Positions 6,552-15,588 are shown, counted from the stretch's first letter. The stretch: 42,778 bases of DNA from Bacillota bacterium (GCA_016278515.1 JADQBR010000009.1:1-42778), one strand, 5' to 3'. Numbers and translations are program-made. The notes: generated by a model not told the origin, from the sequence alone.

Positions 6552-8861
6552 ATGCGAGTTGTAAATAGTCCCGTAAGCAAAATAGACGGAATGCAAATTG
6601 CAACAGGAGCACCGGTATATACAGATGATCTAGTAAATAATGCCTTGGTTATCAAGCTATTGAGAAGCCCCCATGCCTTTGCGCGAATTAAATCAATCGA
6701 TATTGAACGGGCAAAAAAAGTGGACGGCGTAGAATATATTTTTACTTACCAGGATGTACCAAAGAAGCGTTTTACCGTTGCTGGGCAGTCATATCCGGAG
6801 CCTTCGCCTTATGACCGGCTGATTTTAGATGAATATGTCCGCTACGTAGGGGATGAAGTAGCAATTGTTGTGGCGGAAACTGAGAAAGCGGCCCTTAAGG
6901 CTATGAAATTTATCAAAGTTGAATATGAGGTACTGGAGCCGGTGTTGGATTTTGAAACAGCAATGAATCATCCCATAGTGGTTCACCCAGAAGACAACCT
7001 GGAGGTTAATTTCGATATCGGTATGCAGAAGGGAAAAAACATTGTTGCTGCTTACAAATTTGAAGTGGGCGATGTAGAGGCAGAGTTGAAGAAATGTGAC
7101 ACAGTAGTAGAGGAAACCTATTACAGCCAAGCTCAGGCCCACGCAATGATGGAAACATATCGAGCTTTTTCCTATATGGATCACAATGGTAGGCTAAATG
7201 TTGTCAGTTCTACCCAAGTACCCTTTCATGTAAGGCGTATTATGGCACGGGCACTGGATATCCCCAAGAGCACGGTAAGAATAATTAAACCACGAATTGG
7301 CGGCGGCTTTGGGGGAAAACAGACAGCGGTAATGGAGTTTTTCCCGGCTTTTGTTACTTGGGCAACCGGTAAACCCGCAAAACTTGTTTATGACCGTAAG
7401 GAAACCTTTAGCTGCACAAATAGCCGACACGCCATGCGAATTAAGGTGAAGATCGGTTCGGATAAGGAAGGGAACATTGAAGTTATTGATATTGAGGCAT
7501 TATCAGATACCGGTGCCTTCGGCGAACATGCCTCTACAGTATTTCCTTTGGTTGCTGAAAAGACGCTTCCTTTATACAACAGGGTGAAAGCATCACGATT
7601 TGAGGGTCAAGCAGTTTATACCAACAAGATGCCCGGAGGAGCTTTAAGAGGCTATGGTGCAACCCAAGGAGCTTTTGCAGTGGAAACTGCCATTAATAAA
7701 TTGGCCTCAGTACTAAAGGTGGATCCGATAACTCTGCGAGAGAAAAACCTTATTAAAGTTGGCGAGGAACACCCTATACTACATGGTGCGACGACCAAGC
7801 CCAGCGCACTGACCAGCAGCACCTTAGATAAATGTATTGCTAGAGGTAAGCAATTAATTAACTGGGATGCCAAATACCCAAGGGAAATAATTGATGACAC
7901 TAAAGTAAGAGGTCTGGGCATGGCTGTTACCATGCAAGGGTCTGGGATTGCTAATATTGACACTGCATCAGCAGAGATAAAGTTAAATGATGACGGCTTT
8001 TATACGCTTCTTTTCGGTGCTACTGACATGGGCACGGGTTGTGATACTATTCTTTCGCAAATGGCGGCAGAGGTGTTGGATATATCCATGGACAGAATAA
8101 TCGTGAATTCTTGTGACACGGACATTTCGCCCTATGATCCCGGTTCATATGCTTCCAGCACTACTTATGTGACTGGAAATGCGGTAATAAAAGCTGCTGA
8201 AGATATCAGGCAGCAAATAATAAATAAAGGTGCGGAATTTTTGGGGTTGGCTCCTAAAAGTACTCAATTTGAAGGCGGTATAGTAAAGAGTTCTGACGGG
8301 AATAAGGAAATATCATTGAACGAAATAGCCCAGCGTTTAAGCTCTTCTGAAGGTCAGGATCAGTTAATTGGAAAGGGTACGTTTGGTTCGGAAACCAGTC
8401 CGCCCCCTTTTATTGCCGGCTTTGCGGAAGTGGAAGTGGATAAAGAGACGGGCCAAGTGGATCTAATTAACTATGTTGCAGTAATTGATTGCGGTACCTT
8501 AATAAATCCAAAGCTTGCCCGTATACAAGCAGAGGGTGGCTTGGTACAAGGAATCGGCATGGCGTTGTTTGAAGATGTTATTTACACCGATAAGGGGAAA
8601 ATGGCTACCAATACTTTTATGAATTACAAAATCCCCAGCCGAAAAGATATTGGCAAAATTATCGTAGAATTTGAACCTAGCTATGAGCCCACAGGTCCAT
8701 TCGGTGCTAAATCAATCGGTGAAATAGTAATCAATACACCGGCACCGGCTATTGCCCATGCTATATATAATGCCGTAGGTGTATTCGTTACCAGTCTACC
8801 AATCACACCCGAAAAAATTCTTGAATTTGGGCACCCGCAAGGAGCATATCCAAAACTCTAG
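6552..8861 (+). CDS. Molybdenum hydroxylase molybdopterin-binding subunit
   Basis: Large catalytic subunit (769 residues) that hydroxylates the substrate at a molybdenum-pterin centre. Visible family elements are the GGGFGGKQ loop near residue 250, ALRGYGATQGAFAVE near residue 366, and GPFGAKSIGE near residue 720, whose Glu is the general base in this family. The start is ATG 6552, one base after the FeS subunit stop. The extreme C-terminus is odd. After SLPITPEKIL, the last 12 residues (EFGHPQGAYPKL) and the TAG stop are encoded by the interspersed repeat at 8821-8908, so the native end was replaced by repeat sequence. The family core appears intact, so the enzyme is probably still active. 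Substrate unknown. Confidence 0.93.
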   Translation: MRVVNSPVSKIDGMQIATGAPVYTDDLVNNALVIKLLRSPHAFARIKSIDIERAKKVDGVEYIFTYQDVPKKRFTVAGQSYPEPSPYDRLILDEYVRYVGDEVAIVVAETEKAALKAMKFIKVEYEVLEPVLDFETAMNHPIVVHPEDNLEVNFDIGMQKGKNIVAAYKFEVGDVEAELKKCDTVVEETYYSQAQAHAMMETYRAFSYMDHNGRLNVVSSTQVPFHVRRIMARALDIPKSTVRIIKPRIGGGFGGKQTAVMEFFPAFVTWATGKPAKLVYDRKETFSCTNSRHAMRIKVKIGSDKEGNIEVIDIEALSDTGAFGEHASTVFPLVAEKTLPLYNRVKASRFEGQAVYTNKMPGGALRGYGATQGAFAVETAINKLASVLKVDPITLREKNLIKVGEEHPILHGATTKPSALTSSTLDKCIARGKQLINWDAKYPREIIDDTKVRGLGMAVTMQGSGIANIDTASAEIKLNDDGFYTLLFGATDMGTGCDTILSQMAAEVLDISMDRIIVNSCDTDISPYDPGSYASSTTYVTGNAVIKAAEDIRQQIINKGAEFLGLAPKSTQFEGGIVKSSDGNKEISLNEIAQRLSSSEGQDQLIGKGTFGSETSPPPFIAGFAEVEVDKETGQVDLINYVAVIDCGTLINPKLARIQAEGGLVQGIGMALFEDVIYTDKGKMATNTFMNYKIPSRKDIGKIIVEFEPSYEPTGPFGAKSIGEIVINTPAPAIAHAIYNAVGVFVTSLPITPEKILEFGHPQGAYPKL

Positions 8862-8908
8862 AGCAACAAGTTGCTAAGAGTTTTGCTAACGGTTCACGAC
8901 TTGAATTT
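8821..8908 (+). repeat. Interspersed palindromic repeat, copy C (single core)
   Basis: An 88-bp element bounded by TTGAATTT at 8821-8828 and 8901-8908, with one hairpin core between. The left 41 bp are translated as the C-terminus of the molybdopterin subunit, whose TAG stop (8859-8861) lies in the CTCTAGAG part of the stem. Confidence 0.95.
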
Positions 8909-8923
8909 TAGCTTCCTTCATTA

Positions 8924-8951
8924 ACAGTGGATTTAGAATCCACTGTTTTTT
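8924..8951 (+). terminator. Rho-independent terminator
   Basis: A perfect 10-bp stem (ACAGTGGATT / AATCCACTGT) with a TAG loop and six T. It ends the molybdenum hydroxylase operon and faces the converging permease gene. Confidence 0.92.
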
Positions 8952-8974
8952 CATAAGTATTACTGATTACTCTA

Positions 8975-10366
8975 TTAATTATTTTTATCATTCGGTTGTT
9001 TCTCTTTATGTGGTTTGGCTGCCGGCTGCGCTGTGATCAATTTGCTTGGAAGAGCTTTAAAAATAGCATATGCAAGGGAGTAGAATGTTACCAACATAAT
9101 GCCGGCGAAAAGTCCGGAACCTTGGCCGGGCACTAAGGGCATGGTAATGATGACTACGATTAATCCGGCGATAGCTATCCAGGAAGTATAAGGAAAGCCA
9201 GACAATTGGCAATTGCCCTTTGGAGGACAACCGTTAGCGGCTCTATGCTTATAGTGGGTAAAAAGAATAATGACATAGGTAAATAGTATGGCAAAACCGC
9301 CGGAACTCACTAAGAAAATATAGATACTCCTTGGCAGCACATAAGATAAAGCGGCGCCAACAAACATGGATATCCCCGAAAAAAGGATTCCTCGCAGCGG
9401 TACTTCACCTTTATCAATTAATATGGCAGGGGCATTGCCTGCGTCGGCGATGGAACGGGCCATGCGTCCAAGACCAAATGTAGCAGCTAGCATAGTAGAA
9501 AGGATTGCAGTAACCAAAATGAAATTTACTGCACCTGCAGCCACACTTAAACCACCTTTACCAAGGGCGGCAACCATTGGACTAGTTTCTTCCGTAAGAG
9601 CACCGGTAGAAATTAACGGAAGCAGAACCCCTATCACAGTTAAGTAGAGTCCTACTAAAGCGATAACTGTTAGAATGATTGCTCGGGGTACTGTTTTATG
9701 AGGATCTTTTGCTTCAGACGCTGCTAAACCGATTATTTCAAATCCGGCGTAACTAAATAGTACAATCAGCATACTACCGGCAATACCGCCTATGCCATTA
9801 GGGAAAAATGCTTCCGCCTTCAGTACACCGGCTCCCACCGGGGGTTTGCCAGGAATTATACCTGTTATAAGGACGATACCTATTACAATAAAAGCAACTA
9901 AAGCAAGTAGTTTGATTGCTGCTAAACCATTTTCCAAGCGGCTAAGAATTTTAGCACCTAAAAGGTTGAGAATAGTAACGACGCTGACGATACTGATTGC
10001 AAGAAGGGGAAGTGAAATCTGAGGAACCCAAGTTCTCATAAGAAACGCAGCGGCTGTTGCCTCGCTGGACATGGCCAGCACAAGCCCTGTCCAATAAATC
10101 CAGCCTGTTATGAAACCAATAAATGGACCAAAGGCTTTTTCGGAATGGGTTCGGAAGGATCCAGGCGCTGGGCTTGCCACAGTCATTTCAGAAAGCGCGG
10201 TCAAAATGATGTAGACTAAAATACCGCCCAGGATGTAGGATATAAATATGGCCGGGCCTGCTGTTCTAATTGCTATTGCTGAACCTAAAAAAAAGGATCC
10301 ACCCACTATGGTTCCTAGAGCCAGCATAGTTAGCTGCCAAGCAGACATGCCGTTTTTGTGTGACAT
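8975..10366 (-). CDS. APC-superfamily amino acid permease
   Basis: Integral membrane transporter of the amino acid-polyamine-organocation superfamily, 463 residues with about 12 hydrophobic helices. The N-terminal helix carries the APC signature, LGTIVGGSFFLGSAIAIRTAGP. A FSYAGFEIIGLAASEAKDP segment around residues 212-230 matches the conserved region after TM6. The start is the ATG at 10366 (MSHKNGMSAW) with GGGAGG 8 nt upstream; a longer frame to 10432 would add 22 residues before this strong ribosome site. It lies 87 nt downstream of a cupin gene on the same strand and probably shares its transcript. The substrate is not evident; an amino acid or amine is typical. Confidence 0.9.
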   Translation of the reverse strand: MSHKNGMSAWQLTMLALGTIVGGSFFLGSAIAIRTAGPAIFISYILGGILVYIILTALSEMTVASPAPGSFRTHSEKAFGPFIGFITGWIYWTGLVLAMSSEATAAAFLMRTWVPQISLPLLAISIVSVVTILNLLGAKILSRLENGLAAIKLLALVAFIVIGIVLITGIIPGKPPVGAGVLKAEAFFPNGIGGIAGSMLIVLFSYAGFEIIGLAASEAKDPHKTVPRAIILTVIALVGLYLTVIGVLLPLISTGALTEETSPMVAALGKGGLSVAAGAVNFILVTAILSTMLAATFGLGRMARSIADAGNAPAILIDKGEVPLRGILFSGISMFVGAALSYVLPRSIYIFLVSSGGFAILFTYVIILFTHYKHRAANGCPPKGNCQLSGFPYTSWIAIAGLIVVIITMPLVPGQGSGLFAGIMLVTFYSLAYAIFKALPSKLITAQPAAKPHKEKQPNDKNN

Positions 10367-10453
10367 AAAAATAACCTCCCGAGTGTGTTTAATGGTTAGT
10401 TTGCGCTTAATTAAGCTAACAAATACTAACACATAAACTCGAGAGGAAATTTC

Positions 10454-10801
10454 TTATTTGTCTCCTTCCTCAGGAACAATACATATAAATTGAAGGGCTT
10501 CTTCGCCGTTATTAATAAATTGATGTTCTAAGTTATTTGGGACAAAGGCAGTGCTTCCTGCCTCTACAGGATATTCCTTGCCGTCTAGAAAGAGAGTTCC
10601 TTTACCGCTGATGAAATAATTAATATGCGGCCAAGGGTGAGAATGGCGGGGAGAATACCCTTGATCATCTAATGTAAACATACGCATGACCCAACCATCC
10701 CAACCTTGCTCAGGTCCTACCAAGACGTGTTTGGTAACATTTTTTACAGAATCCATGTTGACTGGTATCCCCTTAATATCATTGATCTTACTAACAAACA
10801 T
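10454..10801 (-). CDS. Small cupin-domain protein
   Basis: A 115-residue single-domain cupin. The metal-binding histidines of motif 1 are seen in RHSHPWPHINYFISGKG (about residues 52-68), and motif 2 in PNNLEHQFIN (about residues 88-97). Proteins of this kind bind a metal and act as small isomerases, dioxygenases or ligand sensors; the sequence does not decide which. ATG 10801 has AGGAGG 9 nt upstream. It is the first gene of a two-gene unit with the APC permease and is divergent from an IclR-type regulator, so a role in metabolism of the imported compound is likely. It is not a transcription factor: no helix-turn-helix region is present. Confidence 0.85.
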   Translation of the reverse strand: MFVSKINDIKGIPVNMDSVKNVTKHVLVGPEQGWDGWVMRMFTLDDQGYSPRHSHPWPHINYFISGKGTLFLDGKEYPVEAGSTAFVPNNLEHQFINNGEEALQFICIVPEEGDK

Positions 10802-10822
10802 ATATTAACGCCTCCTTGAAAG

Positions 10823-10853
10823 TTGTGTTAAATTAATATTCTCTTGTTATAAT
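10823..10853 (+). promoter_or_regulatory. Possible sigma-A promoter (extended -10) for the IclR gene
   Basis: TATAAT at 10848-10853 preceded by TGT (extended -10), with a poor -35 (TTGTGT, 19-nt spacer). If used, the transcript would carry repeat copy D in a leader of about 310 nt before the IclR gene. Confidence 0.35.
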
Positions 10854-10960
10854 GGGATATCCTGCTAAATGGAGAAAAATGAAAGTGAGAGGAACGCTTG
10901 GGGATACTAAGTTAGGAACTATATTTATGGCCAATTATTGACGGTGTTAATTGACCGGAG

Positions 10961-11106
10961 AAATTCAACTTGGGAACCGTTAGCAAAACTCTTAGCAACT
11001 TGTTGCTTTAGAGTTTTGGATATGCCCCCTGCGAGTATAGCAAAACTCTTAGCAACTTGTTGCTCTAGAGTTTTGGATATGCTCCTTGCGGGTACCCCAA
11101 ATTCAA
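10961..11106 (-). repeat. Interspersed palindromic repeat, copy D (two 57-bp cores)
   Basis: Direct repeats AAATTCAA at 10961-10968 and 11099-11106 bound two cores starting at 10982 and 11039, a period of 57. Same orientation as copy B, with the same variant order (CTTTAGAG, then CTCTAGAG). It lies in the gap between the divergent cupin and IclR genes. The rest of that gap (10802-11173) shows only a possible promoter. Confidence 0.95.
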
Positions 11107-11173
11107 GCAGGAGAAAAATATTATTTGTCGAACAAGGTTTTACAATGTCAAACAAGCAGCAGGGGGAAATAAT

Positions 11174-11941
11174 ATGGGCAGCGGTACTATTAAATCCATT
11201 GATAAAGCATTGGACGTATTAGAAATTTTATCCAAGCAAAAACAACCAATGGGAGTTACTGAACTAAGCAAAATCTTGGAGATTAATAAAAGTACTTTGC
11301 ACGGGACATTGACTACATTGTTAAACCGGGGTTATTTGGAACAAGATGGGGAAACAGGGAAATACATGGTAGGGATATCGATACTTGGTCTGGCCAGTGC
11401 AGCCTTGCAGGGCCTGGATTTAAGAGCTAAGGCACGGCCTGTCATTAAGGCACTGTCAGAGAAATACAATGAGACTGTTCATATGGTAGTTCTGCGACAG
11501 GGAAGAGTAGTTTATATTGATAAGGAAGAAAGTGCACAGTCCATTAGGATTCACACCGAAATTGGCACTAGCCTTCCGGCGCATTGCACAGGGGTAGGTA
11601 AAGCTCTGCTGGCATGGACCGATACCAAGAAACTTAAGAATATCATTGAAGAATACGGCATGAAAAAACACACAGTAAATACAATTACCGATGAAGAAAC
11701 GCTGCTGAGGCATTTTGCAGATATTCGGAACAAAGGCTATGCAATTGATAACGAGGAAATAGAAGAAGGTTTACGGTGTGTCGCTGTTCCCATTAGAGAT
11801 TACTCGGGTAAAGTGATTGCTGCAATTAGTATTGCAGGGCCTTCAGTGAGAATGCCGCTGAATAAACTTGAAGAAATGGCAGATTCTGTAGTGGAAGCAG
11901 GGATGGAAATTTCACGGGTTTTAGGTTATAGAACTAACTAG
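11174..11941 (+). CDS. IclR-family transcriptional regulator
   Basis: DNA-binding regulator of 255 residues. The N-terminal winged helix-turn-helix (about residues 5-65) shows the IclR pattern SIDKALDVLEIL and MGVTELSKILEINKSTLHG. The C-terminal effector domain (about 75-250) has the typical LPAHCTGVGKALLAW, GYAIDNEEIEEGLRCVAVPI and AISIAGPSVRM stretches. The ATG has AGGGGGAA 8 nt upstream. The ligand is usually a small organic acid. The most likely targets are the divergent cupin-permease pair and perhaps larB, 175 nt downstream on the same strand; this comes from position only. Confidence 0.93.
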   Translation: MGSGTIKSIDKALDVLEILSKQKQPMGVTELSKILEINKSTLHGTLTTLLNRGYLEQDGETGKYMVGISILGLASAALQGLDLRAKARPVIKALSEKYNETVHMVVLRQGRVVYIDKEESAQSIRIHTEIGTSLPAHCTGVGKALLAWTDTKKLKNIIEEYGMKKHTVNTITDEETLLRHFADIRNKGYAIDNEEIEEGLRCVAVPIRDYSGKVIAAISIAGPSVRMPLNKLEEMADSVVEAGMEISRVLGYRTN

Positions 11942-12005
11942 ATTAACTAAATTAACTAAATTTACTATCTTTAAAGAGCTAGTTAATTCGTTATCAGGGC
12001 AGGAA

Positions 12006-12033
12006 ATAGTTGTTATACGTAGAATACAACTAT
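12006..12033. other. Inverted repeat upstream of larB
   Basis: ATAGTTGT and ACAACTAT form an 8-bp inverted repeat separated by 12 nt, in the gap between the IclR gene and larB. No T-run follows, so it is more likely an operator or leader hairpin than a terminator. Its function is unknown. Confidence 0.4.
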
Positions 12034-12116
12034 ATCAAAAACTGAACAACGTTTGGTAATAACATACAGAAATATATTATCATGAAACTATAATTTAGAC
12101 ATAAAGGGTGAAAGCA

Positions 12117-12878
12117 ATGCATGAACAAAAGCTCAAGAATCTCTTAGCAAAACTTTCTGCTGGGGCACTTTCAGTCGATGACGCATTTCAGGAACTAAAG
12201 AACTTGCCGTTTGAAGATTTAGGTTTTGCAAAAATTGATAACCATAGACAGATCCGAAACGGTTTTCCCGAAGTGATTTACTGTGGTGGAAAGACCACGG
12301 AACATGTGGTGGCAATCATGAAGCGATTGGTGGAAGTTAGTGATAATAACGTTTTGGCTACCCGGGCGGAGAAAGAAGTCTTTGATGCTGTACTGAAGGA
12401 AATTCCAGATGCGGAGTATCACGAATTGGCGCGTTTGATTATGGTTCGCCGTGGTGCCCAGAAAGAAACAGGTAATATTTTGGTGGTAAGCGCCGGAACA
12501 TCGGATTTGCCGGTAGCGGAGGAGGCGGTATTGACTGCCGAGCTTATGGGCAATCATGTGGAACGTCTTTATGATACTGGGGTAGCGGGTATTCATCGTT
12601 TGCTTGGGCATAAAACCGTTTTAGACAAGGCTAAGGTGATCATAGTTGTTGCAGGCATGGAAGGGGCATTGGCTAGTGTGGTTGGCGGATTGGTGGATAA
12701 GCCGGTAATAGCAGTTCCCACCAGCATTGGCTATGGTGCCAGTTTCAATGGATTGGCGGCGCTTTTAAGTATGTTAAACAGCTGTGCGTCCGGCGTTACT
12801 GTAGTAAATATTGATAATGGTTTTGGCGCCGGTTATGCGGCTGCTTTAATAAATAGAATGGGAGAGTTAAACAAATGA
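12117..12878 (+). CDS. larB: LarB, nicotinate adenine dinucleotide carboxylase of nickel-pincer cofactor synthesis
   Basis: First enzyme of the nickel-pincer nucleotide pathway. It carboxylates and hydrolyses NaAD to pyridinium-3,5-biscarboxylic acid mononucleotide in the cytoplasm. From ATG 12117 it has 253 residues, the normal length; a GTG at 12108 in the same frame sits inside the AAAGGGTG ribosome site and is less likely. The C-terminal half is the PurE-like domain, with VVSAGTSDLPVAEEA around residues 123-137 and PVIAVPTSIGYGASFNGLAALL around 197-218. The N-terminal part has the family stretch LGFAKIDNHRQIRNGFPEVIYCGGKT. It overlaps larC by 4 nt. Confidence 0.93.
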   Translation: MHEQKLKNLLAKLSAGALSVDDAFQELKNLPFEDLGFAKIDNHRQIRNGFPEVIYCGGKTTEHVVAIMKRLVEVSDNNVLATRAEKEVFDAVLKEIPDAEYHELARLIMVRRGAQKETGNILVVSAGTSDLPVAEEAVLTAELMGNHVERLYDTGVAGIHRLLGHKTVLDKAKVIIVVAGMEGALASVVGGLVDKPVIAVPTSIGYGASFNGLAALLSMLNSCASGVTVVNIDNGFGAGYAAALINRMGELNK

Positions 12879-14098
12879 TGAAGATAGCTCATTTTCAATG
12901 TTCGGCTGGTATCAGCGGCGATATGATGCTAGGTGCTTTAGTTGATGCAGGTTTGGACTTTGCCAGGCTCGAACAGGAAATCAATAAGCTTAATATATCC
13001 GGTTATCGGTTAGAACATCACAGGGTAGTAAAAAACGGTATTTCCGGTACCAAAGTAGATGTCATAATTAATGAAAAACACGTACATAGGCACCTGCGTG
13101 ATATTAAAGAGATTATAGAAAATAGCAATTTGGCTTCTTTAGTAAAAGAAAAATGCTCTATAGTATTCGGAAAGATAGCGGAAGCGGAAGCAAAGGTTCA
13201 TAATTCTACCAAGGAGGAGATTCACTTCCACGAAGTAGGCTCTTTGGATGCTATTATAGACGTTGTGGGCTCTGTTGTAGGTTTGGATCTATTAGGAGTA
13301 GAGAAGGTAACGGCTTCAAAAATACATGTTGGCACCGGTTATACAAAATGTGCCCATGGAACGATTCTTTTGCCGGCCCCGGCTACATTAGAATTGCTTC
13401 AGGGAGTTCCGGTTTACTGCCAGGGTATCGAGAAAGAACTTGTCACACCCACAGGGGCGGCACTTATCACTACCCTGGCGGAGAGCTTTGGTGAAATGCC
13501 GTCTATGTCCGTTACGGATATTGGCTACGGTGCCGGTACCAGAGATTTAGATATTCCTAATCTCTTGAGAATTTCTTTAGGCGAAGCGGCTGAAGATACA
13601 GGCAGTTTTCCAGACGTGCGTTTTGGAGGTCAAGGAGACATTCATCAGGCAGAGGCAATGATGTTGGAAGTTAATATTGATGACTTGAATCCTGAATTTT
13701 ACGATTATCTGTTTAGCAGGTTATTGGCAGAAGGGGCACATGATGTCTTTCTGCAGCCAATTCAAATGAAAAAGAATCGGCCGGCTGTCAAATTGAGTAT
13801 TCTAACGTATGCATCTCAGATGGAAAGGATTATGGAAACTGTTTTTCAAGAGACTAGTACTATTGGGGTAAGAGCGTACCCGGTTACCAAGTATATGCTA
13901 CCTTATGAAATTAAAGCATTGGCCACTAAATACGGAGATGTAAGGGTAAAAGTAGCCAGCTTAAATAATACTATTACTACTATAGCTCCTGAATATGAGG
14001 ACTGCCGTTCTAAGGCTGAATCTTATGGAGAGCCAATAAAAAATGTTTACGAGCATGTAAAATCTGAAGCAAAAAAGGCTTTTAAAAAAGACGAATAG
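12875..14098 (+). CDS. larC: LarC, CTP-dependent nickel insertase of nickel-pincer cofactor synthesis
   Basis: Inserts nickel into the bisthiocarboxylate nucleotide to give the pincer cofactor of LarA-type enzymes. It has 407 residues in one uninterrupted frame; in some Lactobacillus species the gene is split into larC1 and larC2 by a frameshift, which is not so here. The N-terminus CSAGISGDMMLGALVDAG, a His-rich HVHRHL segment around residues 69-74, and HFHEVGSLDAIIDVVGS around residues 116-132 are family hallmarks. The ATG overlaps the larB stop. Neither larE (sulfur transferase) nor a larA-type enzyme is present in the window, so the pathway must be completed from elsewhere. Confidence 0.94.
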   Translation: MMKIAHFQCSAGISGDMMLGALVDAGLDFARLEQEINKLNISGYRLEHHRVVKNGISGTKVDVIINEKHVHRHLRDIKEIIENSNLASLVKEKCSIVFGKIAEAEAKVHNSTKEEIHFHEVGSLDAIIDVVGSVVGLDLLGVEKVTASKIHVGTGYTKCAHGTILLPAPATLELLQGVPVYCQGIEKELVTPTGAALITTLAESFGEMPSMSVTDIGYGAGTRDLDIPNLLRISLGEAAEDTGSFPDVRFGGQGDIHQAEAMMLEVNIDDLNPEFYDYLFSRLLAEGAHDVFLQPIQMKKNRPAVKLSILTYASQMERIMETVFQETSTIGVRAYPVTKYMLPYEIKALATKYGDVRVKVASLNNTITTIAPEYEDCRSKAESYGEPIKNVYEHVKSEAKKAFKKDE

Positions 14099-14115
14099 AC
14101 GGTTTATGATTTGCC

Positions 14116-14143
14116 GGCCGGCTTGTTTGCTGGCCATTTATTT
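14116..14143 (+). terminator. Possible weak terminator after larC
   Basis: GGCCGGC pairs with GCTGGCC (one G-U pair) around TTGTTT and is followed by an A/T-rich ATTTATTT stretch. The stem is good but the T-run is interrupted. Confidence 0.5.
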
Positions 14144-14250
14144 GTGCTTTATCAGAAATAATATATTATAATGCAATATTTTTGGTGTAGCTAGGAAATT
14201 ACGCTACAAATGCCTTGTTGGGATATTAAATATGATTGGGAGGCGGAGAA

Positions 14251-15525
14251 ATGACGCAAAGATTGTTAGAACTTTATGATAGTATAAACCGTTTGGTACT
14301 CTACAGGGATATACTGGACGACGGGCTAGTTAAAAAGGTCAATAAACTGTTTGAAGTGAGTCTAAAAGAATATGATTCTGCAGTTGCTTCCAGACTGTAC
14401 CATGAAATTTGTTATGATTTAATTGATTATGCCAAAAAGGAAGGATTAACGGGTGATCTCTGGAAAGAATATCTTTTGAGGCTGATTATGCTAAACGAAA
14501 ATGCCTTTAGTCTTGAGTGTGAACAATTGGGCAGTAATTTAAGTAAAAGTCTATATAAGGCAGCAAAACACGATTTTGACATCTTAATAAACTTGTATTT
14601 TCTTGACTGGCGGGAATTTGGTTTTAGACCGTTAGATTTTGTCTGTGACTTTGTAAGGAGCCAACAATTGGAGGGTCCTTATATTCAGATTAAAAGCGCT
14701 CTCGAAAGGGATGGTTCTACAGAGAAAGTTGTAGACGCAGTTATCAATTATTATCATGTTCAGGGCTGCGGTGATATAGGTTTGTACCATGCTTTTCGCT
14801 GGGGCGAGAATGAGGGTTTAATACCGATTAAACAACCAGATCCCATTACCTTTCAGGATTTAATCGGTTATCAGGATCAGAAAGAACAGTTGATTGAGAA
14901 CACCGAAAGCTTTGTTCGAGGCAGTTTGGCAAATAATATCTTATTATTTGGAGATCGGGGAACGGGAAAATCTTCATCGGTGAAGGCCTTGGGCAATAAA
15001 TATGCTTCCCAAGGATTAAGGTTGATAGAATTGTCCCAACAGCAGTTAAAAAATTTCCCGGATCTACTACAAAAGCTGCGGGACCGGGGTCAACGTTTTA
15101 TCATATTCATTGATGATTTATCTTTCGAAGAATTTGAAACCGAATACAAGTACTTAAAAGCAATTATTGAAGGTAGTATTGAGGCCAAGCCGGATAACGT
15201 CTTGATCTATGCCACGTCCAACCGACGAAACTTAATCAAAGAAAGCTGGAAAGAACGGGAAGGCGACGATATTCACGCAGCAGATTCTATGCAGGAGAAG
15301 CTTTCGTTGGTGGATCGTTTTGGTATTACTATAACCTTTACTTCGCCTAATCAGGAAGAATACTTGGCAATAGTAACTGGTTTAGCTGACACATTTGGTT
15401 TGGAAATGCCCCTCGGCGATCTGAGGGAACAGGCATTAAAATGGGCGGTTTGGAATAAAGGTAGATCAGGAAGAACGGCACGGCATTTTATTAACTATCT
15501 GTTGGGGAAAGAAAATTCAAACTGA
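14251..15525 (+). CDS. DUF815-family AAA+ ATPase
   Basis: A P-loop ATPase of the DUF815 family, 424 residues from ATG 14251, which has GGGAGGCGG 5-8 nt upstream; the frame also offers TTG at 14236. The N-terminal 190 residues are helical and unassigned. The ATPase part shows FQDLIGYQDQKEQLIENTESF, Walker A GDRGTGKSS around residues 232-240, Walker B FIIFIDDLSF around 284-293, and a sensor-type IYATSNRRNL. It ends with GRSGRTARHFINYL. DUF815 proteins occur widely in bacteria as stand-alone ATPases of poorly known function. Terminators on both sides suggest a single-gene unit. No partner is evident. Confidence 0.87.
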   Translation: MTQRLLELYDSINRLVLYRDILDDGLVKKVNKLFEVSLKEYDSAVASRLYHEICYDLIDYAKKEGLTGDLWKEYLLRLIMLNENAFSLECEQLGSNLSKSLYKAAKHDFDILINLYFLDWREFGFRPLDFVCDFVRSQQLEGPYIQIKSALERDGSTEKVVDAVINYYHVQGCGDIGLYHAFRWGENEGLIPIKQPDPITFQDLIGYQDQKEQLIENTESFVRGSLANNILLFGDRGTGKSSSVKALGNKYASQGLRLIELSQQQLKNFPDLLQKLRDRGQRFIIFIDDLSFEEFETEYKYLKAIIEGSIEAKPDNVLIYATSNRRNLIKESWKEREGDDIHAADSMQEKLSLVDRFGITITFTSPNQEEYLAIVTGLADTFGLEMPLGDLREQALKWAVWNKGRSGRTARHFINYLLGKENSN

Positions 15526-15588
15526 TAATAGTTTCCAAATTAAAAGGTTTGTGTAGGGTGTAGAAACGTTAATGAATAGAAAGATATT

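Noticed and set aside
10925-11222. Overlapping open frames across repeat copy D on both strands (about 76 and 94 codons)
   Set aside because: They consist largely of translated repeat sequence, which stays open by chance because the core length (57) is a multiple of three.
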